Shown here one piece after another: positions 5,879-12,786 of a stretch of 31,692 nt of DNA (within the stretch, counting starts at the first letter, position 1; each line of letters begins with the position of its first letter). The stretch spans positions 1 to 31,692 of IMG/VR virus record IMGVR_UViG_3300010885_007567. The stretch is one strand, 5' to 3'. Below the pieces are notes generated by a model that had not been told where the DNA came from, made no database searches, and saw only the letters and a list, made by a program, of their open reading frames with translations. The position numbers and the translations under genes were made by a program. The stretch is from a virus.

Positions 5879-6862
5879 GATATGGGTAATTAAAGTAAAA
5901 AAAATAAAATAAAATAGAAATGAAACAAATAGGATTATTCAATACACCAACAAAGGATTACCCTTGTATTGCTTGGTGGTCAGGTGGTGCAGATTCAGCA
6001 TATACTTGTTTTTTATGTATTCAATACTTTGGTAAAGAAAATGTAAGAATAGTTGGTATAGATACCAAAAACGAACACCCAGACAATGAAAGGTTTAAAA
6101 GAGATTGTGAAAAATGGTATGGCAAAGAAATTGAAATGATTTATTCTAAAGAGTATGAAAGCATTGAGGATGTTTGGGACAAGCACTCAAGCCTAAATGT
6201 TGCTACTGGTGCCATTTGTTCAAGTGAGTTAAAACGAAAGGTTAGACAACAATTTCAAATGAAAAATAATTACACGTATCAAGCATTTGGATTTGATGCA
6301 AAAGAAATTGATAGGGCAATTGGAATGAAAAATAATTATAGTGAGTGTAATCCAATATTTCCTTTGATTTATGAATTAGTTAAAAAAGGTTCGTCATTAA
6401 AAAAGTTACAAAAAGCTGGGATAGAACCACCAATAGCATATCAAGAAGGATTCCATAATAATAACTGCTATCAAACTGGATGTGTTCAAGGCGGTATTGG
6501 TTATTGGCAAAAAATAAGAGATTCTAAAGATGGGAGATTTGATTGGATGGCAAATAAAGAACACGAATTAACAGACTTAAAGGGCGAACCTGTAACGTGT
6601 CTTAAAAGCGATACTAAGGATTATAGTGGCTTAGTATTTTTAAAGCCACATCCAAAATATCCAAACATAAAAGACTTGTCAATGTTTAAGCCGAAAAAAG
6701 TAGAATCATTAATGGATTGCAATGGCTTTTGTAATTCTAAAATAGAAAAAAGCTATTAATAATGAAGATGCTAATATTTACGCATAACGATTGGCAGATT
6801 TGCGATGCTTAAAAATTGCGTCTGCCAGTGCGTTGGGATTTTTAAGTATTGCAAATGTGCTG
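5870..6862 (+). mobile_element. Integron-cassette-like unit 1 (PP-loop enzyme)
   Basis: The unit runs from the TT of GTTATGCGTA (5869-5878) to the G of palindrome B (6862). It holds one gene on the + strand. Its two ends are matched: TACGCATAAC (6779-6788), the left arm of palindrome B, is the exact 10-base reverse complement of GTTATGCGTA at the unit's beginning. In integrons the right core of one attC is the first part of the next cassette and pairs with the left core of that cassette's own attC. This matched-end rule is precisely what is seen. No integron integrase is present in the window. Confidence 0.5.
5920..6759 (+). CDS. PAPS-reductase family PP-loop protein
   Basis: A 279-aa member of the adenine-nucleotide alpha-hydrolase superfamily. 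The PP-loop SGGADS is at residues 21-26 (SGGxDS), followed by VGIDTKNEHPDNERF, which resembles the phosphoadenosine-phosphosulfate reductase core. Several cysteines (CYQTGCVQGG in the middle, CNGFC near the end) could bind metal or an Fe-S cluster, as in some DndC-like and related phage proteins. Family members reduce PAPS, activate sulfur, or modify nucleic acids. Here the substrate is unknown. It lies alone between two attC-like palindromes, without a promoter box of its own, which is usual for cassette genes. A role in DNA or nucleotide modification or in resisting host defence is a guess. Confidence 0.85.
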   Translation: MKQIGLFNTPTKDYPCIAWWSGGADSAYTCFLCIQYFGKENVRIVGIDTKNEHPDNERFKRDCEKWYGKEIEMIYSKEYESIEDVWDKHSSLNVATGAICSSELKRKVRQQFQMKNNYTYQAFGFDAKEIDRAIGMKNNYSECNPIFPLIYELVKKGSSLKKLQKAGIEPPIAYQEGFHNNNCYQTGCVQGGIGYWQKIRDSKDGRFDWMANKEHELTDLKGEPVTCLKSDTKDYSGLVFLKPHPKYPNIKDLSMFKPKKVESLMDCNGFCNSKIEKSY

Positions 6863-6870
6863 TTAGCGGT
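6779..6870 (+). repeat. attC-like imperfect palindrome B
   Basis: Core TAAC (6785-6788) pairs with GTTA (6862-6865). GCA (6794-6796) pairs with TGC (6858-6860). The 19-nt arms 6798-6816 and 6838-6856 pair with two G-T type mismatches, leaving a 21-nt loop. As in palindrome A, a 5-nt left bulge (GATTG) faces a single T on the right. The two elements share TAACGRTTKGCAG at the left and TGCTGTTA at the right, but their inner stems differ in sequence, which is typical of attC sites, where structure is conserved more than sequence. Confidence 0.6.
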
Positions 6871-6915
6871 TCGGGCTTCTCCGCTTTTAGAAGTCCAAAT
6901 TTAAAAACAAATAAA

Positions 6916-7167
6916 ATGAGTGAAATTATTATCAAAATCGAAGCACAAGCATTAGTGCCTACGTTGCAAGTTTTCAAAGAATACTTTGATGCAAAATATC
7001 CTTGCATAGACGAAACAAATGATGGTTCAGATATGCCAATTCAAGACGAAATGAAGTATGCAACTTATAATTATCTGCTGTCCTTTTACAACAAATGTAA
7101 AGAGGTATTTGACGATGCTTACAAGGCTTCAATTAAAAAACTGTCTGATGCGGAGTTGGTGTCATAG
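6916..7167 (+). CDS. Cassette-borne hypothetical protein (84 aa)
   Basis: I chose ATG 6916 (MSEIIIKIEAQALVPTLQVF), which follows an A-rich leader. The frame remains open back to 6805, but that extension would be translated from the attC-like palindrome and is cysteine-rich nonsense. The 84-aa product is acidic and probably alpha/beta, with no signal peptide or membrane segment. I do not recognise the family. Small unknown proteins of this size are typical contents of sedentary integron cassettes. Confidence 0.65.
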   Translation: MSEIIIKIEAQALVPTLQVFKEYFDAKYPCIDETNDGSDMPIQDEMKYATYNYLLSFYNKCKEVFDDAYKASIKKLSDAELVS

Positions 7168-7171
7168 CCTG

Positions 7172-7180
7172 ACCGCTAAC
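7172..7180 (+). repeat. Remnant left core of a third attC-like site
   Basis: ACCGCTAAC mirrors GTTAGCGGT of palindrome B exactly; the similarity extends loosely outward (GCCTG here against the expected GCCCGA). No hairpin partner follows, so this is interpreted as a truncated site marking the right end of the cassette patch. Confidence 0.45.
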
Positions 7181-7216
7181 TTACTTATATACGCAATAAA
7201 ATAAACTTAACTATCT

Positions 7217-7426
7217 ATGTATCAATTTGTAAAGATAACCATTGATGACCGTATCTATTTTTTTAGCAAGCCACATCATCTATACTACGAAGGGAAACTT
7301 TATAAAGCATTTATTCATGGTAGCCAATTAGCTTGGAAAGTAAAAAATAAAATAATCACTTATAATAAACTTAAAAATTATGATAACAATAGAAAAAATA
7401 ACAGAGATAGTTGCAAAGACAGCTAA
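7217..7426 (+). CDS. Hypothetical protein (69 aa), overlaps next gene
   Basis: The product starts MYQFVKITIDDRIYFFSKPH, is rich in Tyr, Phe and Lys, and looks beta-stranded in its first 45 residues. The last 15 residues (NNRKNNRDSCKDS) lie in the 47-nt overlap with the DnaA-like gene and are low complexity. The overlap is long for this otherwise tightly packed genome, so the 3' end may be fortuitous. No family recognised. Confidence 0.5.
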   Translation: MYQFVKITIDDRIYFFSKPHHLYYEGKLYKAFIHGSQLAWKVKNKIITYNKLKNYDNNRKNNRDSCKDS

Positions 7427-7742
7427 TGCACCAATTGACAAAATATTAGGCAAAAGTAGGAAGCGTGAATTTGTGCAGCCGAGATTTGTGGCAATGAAGC
7501 TGGCAAAAGAGTACACTAAAGATAGCCTAGTTAAGATTGGTAATTATTTCGGTGGTAGAGATCACACCACTACCATCCATGCTATCCAAACTATCAATGA
7601 TTATATTGACATTAAAGCCAATCAACCTATGGAAAGCGCATTGTATTTTAGTGCAAAAGAGAACTTGCACAAATATTTATTAGACAATAATGGAATTTCA
7701 CAAAGTATTTTATTAACACCACATTCAGTACCTGTATGCTAA
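7380..7742 (+). CDS. Stand-alone DnaA domain IV protein
   Basis: A 120-aa protein whose central part matches the DNA-binding C-terminal domain of DnaA: KSRKREFVQPRFVAMKLAKE, then SLVKIGNYFGGRDHTTTIHA, including the DnaA signature GGRDHTT with the following His-Ala. The AAA+ ATPase domain of DnaA is absent. The protein could bind DnaA-box-like sites, bring replication to the phage origin, or compete with host DnaA. The C-terminal 40 residues are unassigned. The start ATG lies inside the preceding frame. The domain call is strong; the role is inferred. Confidence 0.85.
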   Translation: MITIEKITEIVAKTANAPIDKILGKSRKREFVQPRFVAMKLAKEYTKDSLVKIGNYFGGRDHTTTIHAIQTINDYIDIKANQPMESALYFSAKENLHKYLLDNNGISQSILLTPHSVPVC

Positions 7743-8161
7743 GAGAGATTGATATACCAGAGGCGCACTTTGATGAAGCCAATGCGAGTAGTATTTTGCA
7801 ATTGATATACATCCAAACATTAGCATTAGAGCAAAGTTTAGAGTTATTAGATAATAAAGATGTAACTATTTACGGAAAACCATTAAAGCAAAAGGAATTA
7901 AAAGTAAAGTTAGGACAGCTAAAGCCAATATTAGAAACATTTTATTTAAAGTTTAACCAGTACGGACAAAGTGATAGCAGTATAAACCTAATAGATGCCG
8001 TGAATAATTGTCACGAGTTGTTTAAGGCTATGGTGGTAGTTGGCATTGATAGCCTTAGCACTATTGGGGCATGTATTAGCCTGAAGCATTTTAAAGAACC
8101 GTTATGGAATACCTTAACAACAAACATTTTTAAATCAAATCTAATCAGTAAAGAAATATGA
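7736..8161 (+). CDS. Hypothetical protein (141 aa)
   Basis: A mostly helical 141-aa soluble protein with a leucine-rich central segment (ILQLIYIQTLALEQSLELLD) that could form helical hairpins or a coiled coil. It overlaps the DnaA-like gene by 7 nt and the next gene by 4 nt (ATGA), so it is clearly part of an operon. I do not recognise a family. Confidence 0.7.
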   Translation: MLREIDIPEAHFDEANASSILQLIYIQTLALEQSLELLDNKDVTIYGKPLKQKELKVKLGQLKPILETFYLKFNQYGQSDSSINLIDAVNNCHELFKAMVVVGIDSLSTIGACISLKHFKEPLWNTLTTNIFKSNLISKEI

Positions 8162-8421
8162 AACAAACCGCAACAGAATGGTTATTTGAGCAACTTTGGG
8201 AAACGCCAAAAGATAAGTTAACATGGTATGCTATTTTACAACAAGCCAAAGAAATGGAAAATAACCAAATAACAAATGCTTATTCACTAGGAGTAAAAGA
8301 AGATGGAATATGGGTTAAAGATGAAATACTTGATTTTCTTTATAATGAAATAACAGAACGTAGAGATTATAGTGCATCTAAGATGTGTGAAGTAGTTGTA
8401 GATTTTATTGAAAATATGTAA
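8158..8421 (+). CDS. Small conserved phage protein, EWLFEQL...QAKEME type
   Basis: An 87-aa acidic helical protein. The pattern TATEWLFEQLWETPKDKLTW then ILQQAKEMENNQITNAY is a recurrent layout in small proteins of Bacteroidota phages, whose function is not established. It starts in an ATGA overlap with the preceding gene. No catalytic motif, signal peptide or membrane segment is seen. Confidence 0.7.
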   Translation: MKQTATEWLFEQLWETPKDKLTWYAILQQAKEMENNQITNAYSLGVKEDGIWVKDEILDFLYNEITERRDYSASKMCEVVVDFIENM

Positions 8422-8458
8422 AAATAAACCTTTGGTAAATAAGTAAATAATTTATATA

Positions 8459-8466
8459 TATCTTTG
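8459..8466 (+). promoter_or_regulatory. Bacteroidota -7 promoter box (TATCTTTG)
   Basis: TATCTTTG matches TAnnTTTG exactly, and a TTTG at 8431-8434 could be the -33 element, though the 24-bp gap is a little long. The box ends 4 nt before the ATG at 8471, so the transcript would be leaderless or nearly so. It would start the metallopeptidase-like/phosphoesterase unit. Confidence 0.6.
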
Positions 8467-8470
8467 CACA

Positions 8471-8878
8471 ATGGTAAGACATCTATACACCGATGCTAAT
8501 TATGAATATACATTAGAGGTAATATTTACTGATGATGTAAAGAAAGCACTAAAGGCATTATTTAAAAGGTGGAAGATGGATGATGAAGCGTTGGATGCTG
8601 AAGGTTTTACAGTATGCTGTAAGAATGATACTTCAAAATATGCTTTGATATTTGACTATGATAAACTTACTAATAATCTTATAAGCCATGAGGTGCTGCA
8701 TGTATCTACATTTATACTAGATGATAGGACAATAGACCTTGCAGGTGGTAATGATGATTATGAGAATTTAGCATGGCTTAATGGACATTTAAACGACCTT
8801 GTAAGGCAAATAATAAAAAAGGAAGGTATTAGGTTACATCCTACTTTAATTCAATCTAAAACTAAAAAACTTGGGTAA
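8471..8878 (+). CDS. HEXXH zincin-like phage protein
   Basis: A 135-aa protein with HEVLH at residues 73-77 (HExxH zinc-binding motif) inside a hydrophobic helix (NNLISHEVLHVSTFIL). Glu98 in DDYENLAWLNGHL, about 20 residues later, is a plausible third ligand, giving a minimal SprT- or gluzincin-like arrangement. The first half looks like a beta-rich N-terminal lobe. It could be a protease or a degenerate structural zincin. A promoter box sits immediately before its start; the gene overlaps the phosphoesterase gene at its end. Confidence 0.7.
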   Translation: MVRHLYTDANYEYTLEVIFTDDVKKALKALFKRWKMDDEALDAEGFTVCCKNDTSKYALIFDYDKLTNNLISHEVLHVSTFILDDRTIDLAGGNDDYENLAWLNGHLNDLVRQIIKKEGIRLHPTLIQSKTKKLG

Positions 8879-10028
8879 ATGGACTGCATACAATAGCGAG
8901 ATAATTGCACTTTTACAAGGCAATGAGTCAATGAGTAACCATCTTGCAGCGCAAACAATCTTAAAAACTACCAACACAAAGGATGATAGTGTAGATGTAA
9001 ATAGCTTAACACAACATATTAGAAGGAATAGGGCGGAATTGCTAGATAAGAATGAAGGTATTTATAATGCAACAGAAGAAATGGATGTACCGAATAGCAA
9101 GGTTAAGCATCTTTGGTTAAAAAATAAAACAGCATCTTTATTTGTAAAAAATCCTGATTATGTTGATAGTGTTGAGGATAATTTATCTAATTTAAAAAAT
9201 GAGTTAATAAATGACTTGCAAGGCTACGCGCCAATATTTAGCAAGATTGAAAGAATTGAAAATAAAGATAGCTATTTATTGGTAATAGACCCAGCCGACA
9301 TCCACATCGGTAAACTATGTTCAGCATTTGAAACAGGCGAAGATTACAACAACCAAATAGCAGTTACAAGAGTGCTAGATGGTGTTAAAGGTATATTGCA
9401 AAAAATATCATCATTTAATATTGATAAAATATTATTTATAGGTGGTAACGATATTTTGCACGTTGATAATCCAAAACGAACAACAACAGCAGGCACTTCG
9501 CAAGATACTGATGGGATGTGGTACGATAACTTTTTAATTGCCAAACAGCTTTATATTGATATATTAGAAATGTTACTATCAATAGCTGATGTACATTTTA
9601 CTTTTAATCCATCCAACCACGATTATACAAATGGCTTTTTTTTAGCGCAAGTAATTGAAACATATTTTAAAAATTGCCAAAATATAACTTTTGATTGCTC
9701 AATAGCACACCGGAAGGCATTTAAGTACCACAATAACTTAATAGGCACTACGCATGGGGATGGTGCGAAGTTGCAGGACTTACCTTTGCTGATGGCAGTT
9801 GAGTTTTCAAACGATTGGGCATCAACAAAGCATAGATATGTGTACACTCACCATGTGCATCACAAGACAAGTAAAGATTATGCAGGAATAACAATTGAGA
9901 GCCTTAGGAGTCCATCAGGAACTGATAGTTGGCATTATAGAAATGGCTACCTTAGCATCAAGGCAATAGAAGGATTTTTGCATTGTAAACACAATGGGCA
10001 AATAGCCAGAATTACACACATATTTTAA
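8871..10028 (+). CDS. Calcineurin-like metallophosphoesterase
   Basis: A 385-aa protein. Residues about 136-340 contain the metallophosphoesterase metal-binding motifs in order: DIH (143-145), GGND (191-194), NHD (249-251), HGD (295-297) and HHVHH (327-331). The N-terminal 120 residues (EIIALLQGNESMSNHLAAQT and following) are helical and may include an HTH-like DNA-binding region. Such proteins often occur before the terminase genes in Bacteroidota phages and may act as a nuclease or phosphatase. The start is uncertain: TTG 8871 gives the frame listed and a short overlap with the preceding gene; ATG 8931 would remove 20 residues. Confidence 0.85.
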   Translation: MGKWTAYNSEIIALLQGNESMSNHLAAQTILKTTNTKDDSVDVNSLTQHIRRNRAELLDKNEGIYNATEEMDVPNSKVKHLWLKNKTASLFVKNPDYVDSVEDNLSNLKNELINDLQGYAPIFSKIERIENKDSYLLVIDPADIHIGKLCSAFETGEDYNNQIAVTRVLDGVKGILQKISSFNIDKILFIGGNDILHVDNPKRTTTAGTSQDTDGMWYDNFLIAKQLYIDILEMLLSIADVHFTFNPSNHDYTNGFFLAQVIETYFKNCQNITFDCSIAHRKAFKYHNNLIGTTHGDGAKLQDLPLLMAVEFSNDWASTKHRYVYTHHVHHKTSKDYAGITIESLRSPSGTDSWHYRNGYLSIKAIEGFLHCKHNGQIARITHIF

Positions 10029-10039
10029 ATAAAATTTTA

Positions 10040-10047
10040 TAATTTTG
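10040..10047 (+). promoter_or_regulatory. Bacteroidota -7 promoter box (TAATTTTG) before terminase
   Basis: TAATTTTG matches TAnnTTTG and ends 4 nt before the ATG of the small terminase gene, in the only gap between the phosphoesterase and packaging genes. No convincing -33 element is visible. It probably starts the late packaging/head operon. Confidence 0.5.
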
Positions 10048-10051
10048 CAGC

Positions 10052-10396
10052 ATGATAAATGTTAATAAAAACGATAAGAAAACGAGAAAGGTAAATGAAG
10101 GTGTAACATTCACAAGTGATTACCAGCCGAGTTCTGAGGCTAAAAGTGAAGGTTGGAAAAAATGGAGAGCAAAAAGGTTATTAACGCAAGAGATTATTAA
10201 AAAGATGATTGGTGAAGATGGCACACCAACAGCTACCTTTAAAGGCTATATAGATGCCTTAATTGAGAATGCAATGCAAGGCAATTCAAAAGCTATTGAT
10301 ACAATTAATAATGGACTAGAAGACCAAATAATAAAGCAAGAAATCACATTGCCGAAATTAGGCAAAGATTTAGAAGACGAAATATATGTTGATTAA
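10052..10396 (+). CDS. Putative small terminase subunit
   Basis: A 114-aa basic protein directly upstream of, and overlapping by 11 nt, the large terminase gene, the standard place for the small subunit that recognises packaging DNA. The N-terminus contains TFTSDYQPSSEAKSEGWKKW, a pattern seen in small terminase-like proteins of Bacteroidota phages. The middle is helical with FKGYIDALIENAMQGNSKAI. No clear HTH is obvious by eye. The assignment rests mainly on position and size. Confidence 0.65.
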   Translation: MINVNKNDKKTRKVNEGVTFTSDYQPSSEAKSEGWKKWRAKRLLTQEIIKKMIGEDGTPTATFKGYIDALIENAMQGNSKAIDTINNGLEDQIIKQEITLPKLGKDLEDEIYVD

Positions 10397-11861
10397 ATTT
10401 AGCCGTAAATATTTTAATCCATTATATTTTATTATTAATGCAATAGACAAAGATAATTCAATAAGAAGGGTACTAATTTATGGTGGTAAATCTTCAAGTA
10501 AAACTGTATCAATTTCACAATTTTTAACTAAAGAATGTGCATGCTTTGGCAGCAATACAATTGCATTTAGAAAAGAAAGCACAATAATAAAAACTACTTT
10601 AAAAAAATCATTTACTCTTGCTATCAATAACATGTATTTAAACCCAGCGTTTGAAAAGTTGGAGTTAAGTTTTAGGTGTAACTTAAATAGCGGTGAAATA
10701 GTGATGAAGGGATTGGATGATCCTGAAAAAGCCAAAGGTGTTGAAAGCTACAAGTATATCTACCTAGATGAGCTGAACCATTTTACCTATGCAGAGTATG
10801 AGCAGTTTGATTTATCTATGCGAGGCATTGAAGGACAAAAGTTATTTGCAAGTTGGAACCCAGTAGATGAGAATAGTTTTGTAAAAACAGAAATAGTAGA
10901 TAAAAACGAATGGAGCAGTACAGATAAGTTTGGCACATTACCTGATGCTAATAGCTTTGTGCATATTAGCAAAGATGGCAAAACAATTTTAATTCGCACT
11001 ACATACAAAGATAACTATTGGATAGTTGGCAGTCCATGCGGTACTTATGGTTATGTAGATAATAACCTTATTAGTTTGTACGAAGGATTAAGAGAAAAGA
11101 ATTTCAATAGTTACAAAGTAAATGTACTTGGTGAATGGGGCAAAACTACATTTGGTGGTGAGTTCCTTAAATCATGGCGAAGTGAAAAGCATGTTAGTGA
11201 ATGCAAGTATAATCCTGAATTGGCAATATATTGCATATTTGATGAAAATGTAAATCCATATTTCCCTTGTGGTATATTCCAAATTGATAAAAACGAAAAG
11301 GATTTTTACCTTATACATATTATTGCAAAGCGCAATCCTGAGAATACAGTTAGGCACATGTGCCAAGATATAAACCGCAAATTAAAGGAATGGAGGCATA
11401 CTGAAGCTGTTTTTATTGGTGGGGATGCAACCAGCGTAAAGAATGATGTTAAGCAAGAGAAAGGGCATGATTTGTTTTATTTGATTAGTCAAGAATTAAA
11501 AGAATACAAACCACGTAGGGCAGTATTAGGTTCTAACCCAAGTATTAGAATGTCGGCAGATTTCTTTAATGCAATATTGGAATACAACGAAAGCAATTTA
11601 AGTTTTAAAGTAGATAAGGAATGCAGATTAGCTATTTTAGATTTTGAGAATACAAAAGAAGATAAAAATGGTGGTGTTGATAAAAAGACCGTAACCGATC
11701 CAGTAACAAAAGTAAGCTATCAACCTTATGGGCATTTTTGCGATTTAACGCGTTATTTTATTTGTTATGTATTTAGAGATGAATATGTAAGTTACCAACG
11801 AGGTGGGGCGCAATTGCAAAGACCAGCATTAGGCAAATCATTTAGTAAGCATAATTATTAG
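10386..11861 (+). CDS. terL: Terminase large subunit
   Basis: A 491-aa DNA-packaging motor. The ATPase domain has Walker A GGKSSSKT (33-40) and Walker B YIYLDEL (Asp128, Glu129), with FASWNPVDE as the likely coupling/motif III region. The C-terminal RNase H-like nuclease has acidic residues Asp286 (IFDENVNPY), Asp347 (GGDATS) and Asp453 (FCDLTRY). Length and motif order fit Terminase_3/Terminase_6 enzymes. It binds the portal during packaging and cuts concatemeric DNA. The gene overlaps the small subunit and is followed by an 85-bp regulatory gap. Confidence 0.93.
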   Translation: MLIKFSRKYFNPLYFIINAIDKDNSIRRVLIYGGKSSSKTVSISQFLTKECACFGSNTIAFRKESTIIKTTLKKSFTLAINNMYLNPAFEKLELSFRCNLNSGEIVMKGLDDPEKAKGVESYKYIYLDELNHFTYAEYEQFDLSMRGIEGQKLFASWNPVDENSFVKTEIVDKNEWSSTDKFGTLPDANSFVHISKDGKTILIRTTYKDNYWIVGSPCGTYGYVDNNLISLYEGLREKNFNSYKVNVLGEWGKTTFGGEFLKSWRSEKHVSECKYNPELAIYCIFDENVNPYFPCGIFQIDKNEKDFYLIHIIAKRNPENTVRHMCQDINRKLKEWRHTEAVFIGGDATSVKNDVKQEKGHDLFYLISQELKEYKPRRAVLGSNPSIRMSADFFNAILEYNESNLSFKVDKECRLAILDFENTKEDKNGGVDKKTVTDPVTKVSYQPYGHFCDLTRYFICYVFRDEYVSYQRGGAQLQRPALGKSFSKHNY

Positions 11862-11881
11862 AAATTATCAAAAAGAAAGTA

Positions 11882-11939
11882 TAATTTTGCAAATGTACCC
11901 TACAATCAATAATACAATACCCTACAAACAATAATTTTG
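11882..11939 (+). promoter_or_regulatory. Twin TAATTTTG promoter boxes before connector operon
   Basis: Two exact TAATTTTG boxes (11882-11889 and 11932-11939) lie between the terminase and connector genes; the second ends 7 nt before ATG 11947. Between them is a short reading frame of 13 codons (ATG 11893, MYPTINNTIPYKQ, TAA 11932) that may be a leader peptide or chance. Confidence 0.5.
11894..11928. repeat. Paired TACCCTACAA motifs, candidate operators
   Basis: TGTACCCTACA (11894-11904) is a perfect inverted repeat around CCC. TACCCTACAAA recurs at 11918-11928. Both lie between the twin promoter boxes. The same motif, as the fuller palindrome TTTGTAcccTACAAA, is found in the intergenic gap after the RHH-like gene. 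Confidence 0.45.
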
Positions 11940-11946
11940 TAACCAA

Positions 11947-12786
11947 ATGGCATATTTAATTCAAAGTGATTATAAAAAACTAATTCAAGCGGATAACTTA
12001 GCGCAGATATTAGGCAATGATTACACCATGCTCCCACAAATAGAAAGTGCTGCGGTTAGTGAAGTAACAAGCTATTTGGTGCAAAAGTATGATGTGGCTA
12101 AGGAGTTCAAAACTATTGAAGTTGAAAGCATAAACCAACCTGACAAGTATTATGGGGATAGGGTTTATGTAGATGCTTTGCCTTATGATCCTAATAAAGT
12201 TTATGTAGATACTACTAATTGTCTTTATAATGGAAATGTGTATTATTGTAAAACAACTACGACACTTGGTGCTTTTGACTCTAATAAGTGGGTTAATGTT
12301 GGTAAGCAATATCAAATATACAATTTAGCATTGCCAACAGGTTATGCAGAATTTGATTATTACTATAATTACAAGCCAAATGATTTGGTATTTTATAATA
12401 ACAAAAAATACACAGTTAAGATAAATACTATCGGAGTATTCCCAACAGATAGCTTAGAAGCGTTTGGCGTGGGTGTTACTTATGTTATGCAAGATAGTCT
12501 TTACTTAGGTGTTGGTGTTTTAAATACTGCATGGGTAGCTGGTGATAATAGAAACCAACAAATGGTCAATTACTTGATTGATGTGGTTCTATATCATTTG
12601 CATAGCCGTATATCACCGCGCAACATACCTGAGTTAAGAGTTAAGCGTTATGATGATAGTATTGCATGGTTAAAGCAATGTGCTAAAGGCGAATACATAA
12701 CAGGCGGTTTGGCATTACTGCAACCAAAGCAAGGCAATAGAATTAGACATGGTGCATCTGTACCTAAACAATATAATAACTACTAA
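11947..12786 (+). CDS. gp36-like (DUF1320) connector with inserted repeat domain
   Basis: A 279-aa protein. Residues 1-55 (MAYLIQSDYKKLIQADNLAQ then AAVSEVTSYLVQKYDV) and about 203-260 (QMVNYLIDVVLYHLHSRISP, RYDDSIAWLKQCAKGEY) match the two halves of the Mu gp36-like family that forms part of the head-tail connector. That family is usually about 140-150 aa. Between the halves lies a beta-rich insert (about 57-200) holding two CBM5/12-like repeats with the pattern Y-x-x-x-x-V-x-Y-x-x-x-x-Y followed by W or F. The inserted modules may decorate the neck or bind glycans. The connector call is good; the insert function is unknown. Confidence 0.75.
   Translation: MAYLIQSDYKKLIQADNLAQILGNDYTMLPQIESAAVSEVTSYLVQKYDVAKEFKTIEVESINQPDKYYGDRVYVDALPYDPNKVYVDTTNCLYNGNVYYCKTTTTLGAFDSNKWVNVGKQYQIYNLALPTGYAEFDYYYNYKPNDLVFYNNKKYTVKINTIGVFPTDSLEAFGVGVTYVMQDSLYLGVGVLNTAWVAGDNRNQQMVNYLIDVVLYHLHSRISPRNIPELRVKRYDDSIAWLKQCAKGEYITGGLALLQPKQGNRIRHGASVPKQYNNY

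Larger units (their letters stand above)
6863..7180 (+). mobile_element. Integron-cassette-like unit 2, right attC truncated
   Basis: The unit begins with TTAGCGGT after the G of palindrome B. At its right, ACCGCTAAC (7172-7180) is the exact reverse complement of GTTAGCGGT (6862-6870), so the matched-end rule holds again. The expected inner stem and right core are missing after 7180, so this attC-like site is broken. One gene (6916-7167) fills the unit, with its stop codon 4 nt before the left core. Confidence 0.45.

Noticed and set aside
6805-6915. In-frame N-terminal extension of the 84-aa cassette gene
   Set aside because: It is translated from the attC-like palindrome and gives a cysteine-rich, low-quality sequence; ATG 6916 has the usual A-rich leader.
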